From: DASZHA01 sp035938265
Lineage (GTDB): Bacteria > Chloroflexota > Dormibacteria > DASZGP01
Direction: 5' to 3'
Assembly: GCA_035938265.1 (NCBI GenBank)
Contig: DASZHA010000012.1
Span: 1 to 6,522, forward strand
Length of the DNA: 6,522 nt
This document shows positions 1 through 5,493 of this stretch, piece after piece. Under the pieces are notes generated by a model that worked only from the letters and a program-made list of their open reading frames with translations, was not told the origin of the DNA and made no database searches. The translations under genes were made by a program, and so were the position numbers. Within the stretch, counting starts at the first letter, position 1. The number at the start of each line of letters is the position of its first letter.

Positions 1-258
1 GGCGTCGGCGGCGGCGGCGCAGGCTCGCTCCAGCTGGTCAAAGGCCTTGGTCGCCTCTCCCGCCGGGGCCACGAAGAGGGCCGCCCCGGCCTCGGCGGCC
101 AGGACCTCACCCAGCAGCGGCGCGGTGTGCTCGTCAGCGATCACCAGTAGCTTGCCCTCGACAGCCTCCTTGAGCCCCGCGCCAAGCTTTAGGGCCAGCC
201 CGCGCTCTACGACCACCGGGTACGCGCTGCCCTCGGTGCTGACCACGATCTCAGCCAC
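1..258 (-). CDS. aroB: 3-dehydroquinate synthase, N-terminal part (gene runs off the window at position 1)
   Basis: AroB converts DAHP to 3-dehydroquinate, the second shikimate-pathway step, in the cytoplasm with NAD and a divalent metal. Only the first 86 residues are visible, about a quarter of a normal 350-370 residue protein. They begin VAEIVVSTEGSAYPVVVERG and continue with a beta-strand pair (KLLVIADEHTAPL). The family-typical P-x-GE-xx-K motif follows as APAGEATKAFDQLER (residues 64-78), which belongs to the N-terminal NAD-binding domain. The GTG at 258 is chosen as start because it is preceded by a good ribosome binding site (264-269) and gives the usual short N-terminus. The start overlaps the last 8 bases of aroK, so translation is probably coupled. 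The catalytic C-terminal domain is outside the window, so activity cannot be judged. Identity rests on the motif plus its place after aroC-aroK, a very common arrangement. Confidence 0.9.
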   Translation of the reverse strand, partial: MAEIVVSTEGSAYPVVVERGLALKLGAGLKEAVEGKLLVIADEHTAPLLGEVLAAEAGAALFVAPAGEATKAFDQLERACAAAADA

Positions 259-799
259 CGGCGCCCTCCGGCCGACCGAGCCCCATGCGGCGGCCGATGG
301 CCACCACCTCGGAAGCCGCCGAGTCGACGTCGCGCCCGCTGGTGTCGACCGTGTGCGGTGCCTCCGCGTAGCGGGCACGGCGGCCCTCGAGGATCCTGAC
401 CAGCTGCTGGCGGACCTCGCCCGGGCTCTCGCCCGTGGCCAGCGGTCGGTTGCCACCGACGCCGATTCGGTCCAGCAGCTCATCGGTGTCGGCGCTGAGA
501 TGGACCACGACGTTGCCGTCCAGCACCAGGCGCCAATTGCCATCGTCCATGGGCACGCCGCCACCGGTGGCGATGACCGATGCGGGCCCCGCCAGGGTCT
601 GGCGCAGGACACTGCTCTCGAACTCGCGGAAGCGCGCCTCGCCCTGGGAGACGAAGATCTCCTGGATGGTCATCGCCACCATCTCTTCGATGCGGCTGTC
701 GAGCTCGACAAACGGCATGCCCAGCATCTCGGCGACGCGCGGGCCAAGCGTCGACTTGCCACTGCCCATGTAGCCCACCAGGACCAGGTGACCGCCCAT
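251..799 (-). CDS. aroK: Shikimate kinase
   Basis: AroK phosphorylates shikimate at the 3-OH with ATP. The 182-residue product has the usual family length (165-190) and all key elements. The Walker A P-loop is GYMGSGKST at 9-17. The shikimate-binding Asp is at 34 (ELDSRIEEM), with RFREFE at 56-61 providing a shikimate-contact Arg. The ATGGGVP loop is at 77-83, and the LID arginine is in NRPL (R118). A C-terminal RRARYAEAPHTVDTS segment carries the nucleotide-side arginines. The ATG at 799 lies just before the P-loop strand and is preferred; the open frame continues about 157 codons upstream, but that part overlaps aroC and is low-complexity Arg/Pro/Gly shadow sequence. The Shine-Dalgarno sequence is weak (a G-run about 4 bases before the ATG). 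The gene starts 11 bases after aroC stops and its TGA lies inside the start of aroB. The C-terminal tail (GLGRPEGAGG) is Gly-rich and probably disordered. Confidence 0.96.
   Translation of the reverse strand: MGGHLVLVGYMGSGKSTLGPRVAEMLGMPFVELDSRIEEMVAMTIQEIFVSQGEARFREFESSVLRQTLAGPASVIATGGGVPMDDGNWRLVLDGNVVVHLSADTDELLDRIGVGGNRPLATGESPGEVRQQLVRILEGRRARYAEAPHTVDTSGRDVDSAASEVVAIGRRMGLGRPEGAGG
264..269 (-). promoter_or_regulatory. Ribosome binding site of aroB
   Basis: On the minus strand GGAGGG lies 5 bases before the GTG at 258, inside the 3' end of aroK. It is the clearest Shine-Dalgarno sequence in the window and fixes the otherwise ambiguous non-ATG start of aroB. Confidence 0.7.
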
Positions 800-810
800 A
801 AACCCCAGCC

Positions 811-1953
811 CTAGCGCGTGGTGCGGAGGTAGCCGGCCAGGTTCCGCTTCATCTCGCGCACCGTGTCGCCGCCGGTCTTGGCCTGGAGGGCGCGGGCCAG
901 GGTCAGCGCCACCATCGCCTCGCCGATGACGCCCGCGGCGGGGACAACGCAGACGTCGGAGCGCTCGTAGTGGGCCTGGATCTCTTTGCGGGTGGCCAGG
1001 TCGACGGTGGTCAGCGGCTTGCGCAGCGTCGAGATCGGTTTGAGGTACCCGCTGACCACCACCGGCATGCCGTCGGTGACGCCGCCGGTGAGCCCGCCCT
1101 GGCGGTTGGTCAGGTGGTAGAAGCCGGCCTTCTTGGAGTAGCGGGGCTGGTCGTGCACCTGGGAGCCCGGCAGCCGGGCCGCCGCCACCCCCGCACCCAG
1201 CTCGACCCCCTTGACCGCGGGGACGCTGGCGATCGCCTGGCTGAGCAGGCCGTCGAGGCGCTGGTCCCACTGGGCGTACGTGCCCAGCCCCACCGGCACC
1301 CCGGTGGCGACGACGGTGAAGACGCCACCCAGGGTATCGCCCTCCTTGCGGGCGCGGTCGATGGCGCGGATCATGCGCTTCTCAGCCACCGGGTCCGGCG
1401 TCCGCACCGGCGAGGCTTCGACCGCATCCCAGTCGATTTGATCGGGGACCCTGGCGTCGATCCCCCCCAGGCTGCGGACGAAGCTATGCACCGCTATGCC
1501 GAAGTTGCCTAGCAGCTGCTTGGCAACCCCGCCGGCGGCCACCCGGCTGGTGGTCTCGCGCGCCGAGGCGCGCTCCAGGACGTTGCGGACATCATCGAAG
1601 CCAAACTTGAGAGCGCCGGCGAGGTCGGCGTGCCCCGGTCGCACCCGCGTGACCTTGGTCGGCTTATAGCCGGTCGGCGCCGGGGACATGGTCTTCTCCC
1701 AGTTCTCGAAATCGCGGTTGGTCATAACCAGGGCGATGGGCGTGCCCAGGGTGCGGCCCAGGCGCACGCCGCCAACGATCTCCACGGCATCGCGCTCGAT
1801 CTGTTGCCGGCCGCCCCGACCGTAGCCGCGCTGGCGGCGGCGCAGGTCGACGTCGATGTCCCGCGGGCGAAGCCGGAGGCCGGCGGGCACCCCGTCGACG
1901 ATCACCACCAGGCGGGGCCCGTGCGACTCGCCCGCGGTCAGGAAGCGGATCAC
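811..1953 (-). CDS. aroC: Chorismate synthase
   Basis: AroC removes phosphate from EPSP to give chorismate, the branch point to aromatic amino acids, folate and quinones; it needs reduced FMN. The 380-residue length is normal. All three family signatures are visible: TAGESHGP near residues 6-13 with the catalytic His11, GYGRGGRQQIERD at 43-55, and RASARETTSRVAAGG at 128-142. A second conserved His lies in RVRPGHADLAGALKF (His108). The later NRQGGLTGGVTDGMP and the C-terminal AAGVIGEAMVAL blocks are also as expected, so the protein looks intact. The start is a GTG at 1953 that shares GTGA with the stop of the upstream bPH_2 gene (4-base overlap), with GAGG at 1965-1968, a slightly long 11-base spacing. 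This suggests translation coupled to the upstream gene. aroK follows 11 bases downstream. Confidence 0.98.
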   Translation of the reverse strand: MIRFLTAGESHGPRLVVIVDGVPAGLRLRPRDIDVDLRRRQRGYGRGGRQQIERDAVEIVGGVRLGRTLGTPIALVMTNRDFENWEKTMSPAPTGYKPTKVTRVRPGHADLAGALKFGFDDVRNVLERASARETTSRVAAGGVAKQLLGNFGIAVHSFVRSLGGIDARVPDQIDWDAVEASPVRTPDPVAEKRMIRAIDRARKEGDTLGGVFTVVATGVPVGLGTYAQWDQRLDGLLSQAIASVPAVKGVELGAGVAAARLPGSQVHDQPRYSKKAGFYHLTNRQGGLTGGVTDGMPVVVSGYLKPISTLRKPLTTVDLATRKEIQAHYERSDVCVVPAAGVIGEAMVALTLARALQAKTGGDTVREMKRNLAGYLRTTR

Positions 1954-2486
1954 GCCGGCGACTGCCTCGCGTCCCGCGACCCCACGGGCGAGCCGGGAGG
2001 CTGCAGGCTCTCGTAGATCGCGTTGCGGAACTCCATCGGCCTGGGGACGAAGGTCAGCGCCTCGGCGCCGTCCCGCCCTGCAGTCTCCACCTCGACGGTC
2101 CCGTAGCCGAAGACGCGGCCGAACAACCCCTGGTAGGTGGTCACGTCCTGGACCCGCGACAGCCCGATGGCCCGGGAGAAACGGCTGATCACACCGCGGC
2201 GGGTGATGATCCGCTGGTCAGTGATGGTGTAGCTCTCGGCGCGCCAGCGAATGTACTGGACGTCGAGGAAGACGAAAACGACCAGGGCCACGAGCAGGAT
2301 CGCGAACCAGCGCAGCTCCAGCAGCGTCCCGGTGACGGGCACCAACGCCGCCACCAAGATCAAGATCAACCCCAGCCCGACCACCAGGTAGCTGCGGCCG
2401 ACCAGCACCAGGGGGTGCCGATTCACCTGGAGCACGCGCTGTTCGCCGGGCAAAAGCTCGGAATTGCGCTCGGAGTTATTGGCCAT
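1950..2486 (-). CDS. bPH_2 (DUF304/YdbS-type) membrane protein with bacterial PH domain
   Basis: A 178-residue membrane protein of unknown specific function. A short polar N-terminus ending LLPGEQRVLQVNRHPLVL, of the 'gE-xxl-xxxhP' type that opens this family, is followed by two hydrophobic helices at about 30-50 and 59-78. A cytoplasmic bacterial PH-like domain follows at about 84-162. The family pattern is seen in ESYTITDQRIITRRGVISR, then the IGLSRVQDVTTYQGLFGRVFGYGTVEVET stretch (split here: IGLSRVQDV at 107-115, GYGTVEVET at 127-135), and a C-terminal PMEFRNAIYESL helix. The tail is Pro/Ser-rich. The ATG at 2486 is chosen; a TTG two codons earlier (2492) is possible. Neither has a clear ribosome binding site. 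It sits 36 bases after the A24 peptidase, the widest gap in the window, and overlaps aroC by 4 bases. No link to aromatic synthesis is evident; it may simply ride in the operon. Confidence 0.85.
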   Translation of the reverse strand: MANNSERNSELLPGEQRVLQVNRHPLVLVGRSYLVVGLGLILILVAALVPVTGTLLELRWFAILLVALVVFVFLDVQYIRWRAESYTITDQRIITRRGVISRFSRAIGLSRVQDVTTYQGLFGRVFGYGTVEVETAGRDGAEALTFVPRPMEFRNAIYESLQPPGSPVGSRDARQSPA

Positions 2487-2522
2487 CGCCAAATCTTAAG
2501 GTCGGCCCTTGGCTCCGCCCGG

Positions 2523-3206
2523 TCAACAGCCTCCCGGGCCCGGGAGGCCACAGGGGAAGAGCAGGACCAGGATCGCCCCCAGGCAGAGGTACGGACCGTA
2601 GGGGATGTAGTCCCGCATCCCGCGCCGGCGGCTGACCAGGAGGAGCACCGCAATGACACCGCCGAGGATGATGCCGTAGAGCAGCGCCCGAAGGATGGGC
2701 GAGGTGAAGATGGGGAAGAACCCCAGCACGGCGCCCATGAAGAAGGCCAGCTTGGCGTCGCCGAGGCCGACGCCGCCGCCGGTGGCAACAACCAGGATGA
2801 AGAACAGGCCTCCGCCCACCAGCGCGCCCGCCACGGCGGTGATGACCCGTTCACCGACGCTGCCGGTGAGGAGCGGGTTGATGGGAGCCACGAGCAGCGC
2901 CAGCAGGATGGCGGGATAGATCACCCGGTTGAGGATCAGGCGGTGACGGGCATCGAAGACCAGGACCTGGATCAGCACCACGATCACCGCCCCCACCAGG
3001 AGGGCCTGGGGCGTGGCGCCGAAGCGGTAGGCGGTGTAGCCCAGCAAGCCGGCATCGAGGATCGGCGCCCAGAGCCGCTCCTGGGGCAGCGCGGGCTCGG
3101 TGGCCTCGTCCTCGGCGGCCGCCAGGCGCTGGTTGAGCAGGTGGGTGCCATAGCCAATCACCAACCCCAGGACCACGGCAGCCGCGACGGACAGCGCCTG
3201 GTTCAT
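2523..3206 (-). CDS. A24-family prepilin peptidase-like protein lacking the cysteine-rich N-terminal region
   Basis: An integral membrane aspartic protease of the PilD/TadV type, which cleaves the leader peptides of type IV pilin-like proteins on the cytoplasmic side. The 227 residues form about seven or eight hydrophobic segments. Both catalytic Asp motifs are present: D85 in VFDARHRLILN (family D-x6-(P)N) and D150 in GVGLGDAKLAFFMGAVLG (GxGDxK). The late YIPYGPYLCLGAIL block is also typical. The N-terminal helix (GLVIGYGTHLLNQRL) resembles the PilD 'GSFLNVVIxRLP' segment, but the following Cys-containing methyltransferase region is replaced by a short Glu/Ala/Pro linker (about 29-45). The only cysteines are at 208, 218 and 227. 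The ATG at 3206 shares ATGA with the aroE stop and has GAGG at 3217-3220. An A24 gene right after aroE is also known in Actinomycetota (Rv2551c position). No pilin genes are in the window, so its substrates are unknown. Confidence 0.9.
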   Translation of the reverse strand: MNQALSVAAAVVLGLVIGYGTHLLNQRLAAAEDEATEPALPQERLWAPILDAGLLGYTAYRFGATPQALLVGAVIVVLIQVLVFDARHRLILNRVIYPAILLALLVAPINPLLTGSVGERVITAVAGALVGGGLFFILVVATGGGVGLGDAKLAFFMGAVLGFFPIFTSPILRALLYGIILGGVIAVLLLVSRRRGMRDYIPYGPYLCLGAILVLLFPCGLPGPGGC

Positions 3207-4027
3207 CGCAACCCGTCCTCGAGCGCAGCCCGCATCGCCGCCAGCGGCGCGGCATGGTTGGTCCACAGCTGAAAGGCAAGGGCGCCCTGGTGGAGCAGCA
3301 TCTGGTCGCCCTGGAGGGCCATCGACCCCTCCTCCCAGGCGCGCCGGAAGAGAGGTGTCCCCCCGGGGCGATAAGCCAGGTCGAGCACCGTGCGTCCCAC
3401 CAGCGGCACGCCCTCAAGCGGGTCCTCGCCCTCCAGGCCCAGCGGCGTGCAGTTGACGACCACGGCGGAGGTGCGCAGCTCATCGACCAGCTCCCACCAG
3501 GGCGCCGTCCGGGTGGACATGCCGCAATCGGCGCCGAGTTCCGCGGTGGCGGCGGCCTGCTCCGAGCGGCGCGCCACGACCACGATCTCTGTGGGCCCCC
3601 GGGGCAGGCTGCGGCTCAGCGCCAGCATGATCGCGCGGGCGCCGCCACCGGCGCCGATGACCAGCACCTTGGCGCCGCTGATTGCATCAACTACCGGCGC
3701 AAGGAGCCCTTCCCAGGCACCCTCCACGTCGGTGTTGTAGCCGCTCAGGCGCCCGCCGGTGTTGACGATGGTGTTTACGGCACCCAGGGTGGTCGCCTCG
3801 GCGTCGATGGCGTCAAGCGCCGAGGCCACCGCCAGCTTGTAGGGCACCGTGACGTTGGCGCCGAGGCAGTCCTCCTGACGCAGCCCCACCAACGCACCCG
3901 TGAGGCCGTCAGGCTCGATATCGACGGCTTCGTACACGTGGGGCAACCCCAGCGCGGCGAAGGCCGCGTTCTGGATTTCGGGCGACAGGCTGTGGGCCAC
4001 CGGGTGGCCGAGGAGAACTACCCTCAT
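3203..4027 (-). CDS. aroE: Shikimate dehydrogenase (NADP+)
   Basis: AroE reduces 3-dehydroshikimate to shikimate with NADPH. At 274 residues it is full length. The substrate domain shows HSLSP (Ser13, Ser15), NVTVPYK with the catalytic Lys64, GAVNTI (Asn85) and GYNTD with the paired catalytic Asp100. The Rossmann domain has the GAGGGARA loop at 125-132, then VVVARRSEQ at 149-157. The Arg pair there is placed to bind the 2'-phosphate of NADPH, though it differs from the more usual NRT/NRS form. NCTPLG (192-197) and the C-terminal HQGALAFQLWT, whose Gln247 contacts shikimate, complete the set. The start ATG at 4027 follows a run of G about 3 bases upstream and lies 12 bases after mltG. The stop overlaps the A24 peptidase start. 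The protein looks functional, and the intact motif set argues against the quinate-specific YdiB relatives, although these cannot be fully excluded. Confidence 0.96.
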   Translation of the reverse strand: MRVVLLGHPVAHSLSPEIQNAAFAALGLPHVYEAVDIEPDGLTGALVGLRQEDCLGANVTVPYKLAVASALDAIDAEATTLGAVNTIVNTGGRLSGYNTDVEGAWEGLLAPVVDAISGAKVLVIGAGGGARAIMLALSRSLPRGPTEIVVVARRSEQAAATAELGADCGMSTRTAPWWELVDELRTSAVVVNCTPLGLEGEDPLEGVPLVGRTVLDLAYRPGGTPLFRRAWEEGSMALQGDQMLLHQGALAFQLWTNHAAPLAAMRAALEDGLR

Positions 4028-4039
4028 GTCCCCCCGGCC

Positions 4040-5056
4040 TCACTGCACTCCGTACTGGATGATCTTCTGCTGGTGCTCGGCCAGGGTTCGGCTGAAATGG
4101 GCGTGGCCGTCCTTGTCGGTCAGGAAGTAGAGGAAGTCGGTGCTGGCCGGGGTAAGAGCGGCAACCAGCGAGCCGAGGCCGGGGTTGCAGATCGGCCCGG
4201 GCGGCAACCCGGTGTGCAAATAGGTGTTGTAGGGGGAGTCGATTGCCTTGTCCTGGTTGGTGATCGGTATGCCCGGAGCCCCCTTGGCGAACTCAACCGT
4301 GGTATCGGACTGGAGCGGCATGCCCGCTGCCAGGCGGTTGTAGAAGACCGAGGCGATCTGGCCGCGGTCCTCGTCGAACTTGCCCTCGCGCTCGATGATC
4401 GAGGCCAGCACCAAAACCTGGTAGAGGGTCAGCTTGTGGTCGGCGGCGTGGGCGCGCAGCTCGGGCGTCACCTGTTGCCCAAAGCGGTTCAGCTGGGCGT
4501 TGATGACGTCGTCCGGCGTGGCCTTGGCGGAGAAGTTGTAGGTGTCGGGGAAGAGAAAGCCATCGACCCCGGCCCCGGCCGGCCGGCCGGCCAGGAAGTC
4601 CTGGCTGAACTGGTCGTTCTTGACCGCGTCGAGGTAGGCCTGGGCGGTGAAGAGCCCCTTCTTGGCGATCACGTCGGCGGCCTGCTTGGTGGTGTAGCCC
4701 TCGGGGATCGTCACCGTGACCTGGTTCGCTTCCGAGTGCCCCATCAAGCCGACGACGTCGGCCAGGGTGGCCCCGCCGGGGACCTGGTAGTTACCCGCCT
4801 CAAGCCTGGAGTTGTAGCCGTTGAGCCGCACGTAGGCCTGGAACACGAGGCTGTTGTCGATTACGCCCTTCTGCACCAGGATGTCGGCCACCCCCGAGAC
4901 CGAGGTGCCCGGGGGCACGGTGATGGTCAACGCCGGCTGGCCCACGCGGTGGGGCTTGCGGACGTCGCCGTCGTAGTAGCGGTAGCCGCCAAAGGCGACG
5001 CCGGCGATGGCCACCACCAGGATGACGATGGCGATGACACAGCCACGGCCGCGCAT
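4040..5056 (-). CDS. mltG: Endolytic peptidoglycan transglycosylase MltG (YceG family)
   Basis: MltG cuts nascent glycan strands at the outer face of the membrane and is thought to set glycan chain length. The 338 residues match the usual length (about 340). A single N-terminal membrane helix (about 6-24) without a lipoprotein Cys box anchors the protein with the rest outside. A LysM-like region at about 44-100 (TITVPPGTSVSGVADIL) precedes the YceG catalytic core. The core contains IPEGYTTKQAADVI, GFLFPDTYNF (166-175), ASIIEREG with the catalytic Glu222, VFYNRLAAGMPLQSDTTVEF, SPYNTYLHTGLPPGPICNPG and HFSRTLAEH. All expected blocks are present. The start ATG shares one base with the ruvX stop (TGATG), so translation is likely coupled. 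ruvX-mltG-aroE is a conserved neighbourhood. The residues just before the GFLFPDTY motif (AGRPAGAG) are encoded by a small GGCC tandem repeat. Confidence 0.97.
   Translation of the reverse strand: MRGRGCVIAIVILVVAIAGVAFGGYRYYDGDVRKPHRVGQPALTITVPPGTSVSGVADILVQKGVIDNSLVFQAYVRLNGYNSRLEAGNYQVPGGATLADVVGLMGHSEANQVTVTIPEGYTTKQAADVIAKKGLFTAQAYLDAVKNDQFSQDFLAGRPAGAGVDGFLFPDTYNFSAKATPDDVINAQLNRFGQQVTPELRAHAADHKLTLYQVLVLASIIEREGKFDEDRGQIASVFYNRLAAGMPLQSDTTVEFAKGAPGIPITNQDKAIDSPYNTYLHTGLPPGPICNPGLGSLVAALTPASTDFLYFLTDKDGHAHFSRTLAEHQQKIIQYGVQ
4575..4592. repeat. Short GGCC tandem palindrome inside mltG
   Basis: Eighteen bases form three copies of CCGGCC, containing a perfect 16-base self-complementary run (4577-4592). 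It encodes the Ala-Gly-Arg-Pro-Ala-Gly loop before the conserved FLFPDTY motif of MltG. In such GC-rich coding DNA this is most simply compositional. It could slip during replication, but I see no sign that it has any regulatory role. Confidence 0.5.
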
Positions 5057-5493
5057 CAGCTCTTGGCTTCCGCGCGGTCCAGGTATGACTGCAGCAGCAC
5101 CGCCGCCGCGGCGGCGTCATCGGCAGATCTCTTGCTGGACCGGCCAGGAGCCCGCGCCTTATGGCCACCGGCTCGAGGCGGCCTGCGCAGGCGTAGGGCC
5201 AGGTCGGTGGTGAAACGCTCATCCCAGAGCTCGACCGGGAGGCCGGTGGCACCCGACAGGTCGTCGGCAAGCGTCCGCGCCCTCTCGGCGGGGACGCCCT
5301 CGACGCCGTCCAGCCCCACCGCCAGGCCGACCACGATGCGGCCGGCACCGACCTCGCGCGCCGCGCCGGCGATGCGCGTCTCCACGCCGGGACCGCCCCG
5401 TATCACGGAGTACGGGGTCGCCAGCGTCTCGGTCTCATCGCTGACGGCCAGGCCGACCCTCACCTCCCCGGGGTCGACGGCCATCACCCTCAT
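5056..5493 (-). CDS. ruvX: RuvX/YqgF RNase H-like nuclease (putative Holliday junction resolvase)
   Basis: A cytoplasmic RNase H-fold nuclease. The family is named as a putative Holliday junction resolvase but in E. coli is tied to 16S rRNA 5'-end processing. The 145-residue length is typical. Acidic active-site positions are in place: D7 in AVDPGEVRVGLAVSD, E92 in LWDERFTT, and D125/D126 in the final helix SADDAAAAAVLLQSYLD. The central VVGLAVGLDGVEG block replaces the commoner VVGLPLNMDGSEG form. Between DERFTT and the last helix lies an Arg/Lys/Gly-rich loop (about 102-122), as is common in this family for nucleic acid contact. The ATG at 5493 is chosen because it gives the family-standard N-terminus (MRVMAVDPG). 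It shares ATGA with the stop of the J-like gene, and no strong ribosome binding site is seen, so coupling to upstream translation is likely. mltG begins on its stop codon. Confidence 0.95.
   Translation of the reverse strand: MRVMAVDPGEVRVGLAVSDETETLATPYSVIRGGPGVETRIAGAAREVGAGRIVVGLAVGLDGVEGVPAERARTLADDLSGATGLPVELWDERFTTDLALRLRRPPRAGGHKARAPGRSSKRSADDAAAAAVLLQSYLDRAEAKS
5101..5116. repeat. 16-base GC palindrome in the 3' part of ruvX
   Basis: The run CGCCGCCGCGGCGGCG is a perfect palindrome. It encodes the poly-Ala start of the last RuvX helix (DDAAAAAV). It lies within coding sequence, has no T-run after it, and is best read as a by-product of GCC/GCG alanine codons rather than a terminator. 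Confidence 0.4.

Noticed and set aside
47..814. A 255-codon plus-strand open frame opposite aroK and aroB
   Set aside because: It is a low-complexity Ala/Arg/His product lying over the well-supported shikimate kinase, and is codon-aligned antisense to it.
800..1270. A possible N-terminal extension of shikimate kinase of about 157 residues
   Set aside because: It lies wholly over aroC, is Arg/Pro/Gly low complexity, and the P-loop begins right after the ATG at 799, as in normal AroK proteins.
2487..2522. A possible terminator or promoter in the gap between the A24 peptidase and the bPH_2 gene
   Set aside because: The only stem is 4 base pairs and no T-run follows; no convincing -35/-10 pair is visible in 36 bases.
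2415..3272. A 285-codon plus-strand open frame opposite the A24 peptidase
   Set aside because: It is again codon-aligned with the antisense of the real gene. Its Gln/Asp/His-rich product is the mirror of hydrophobic codons and resembles no family.
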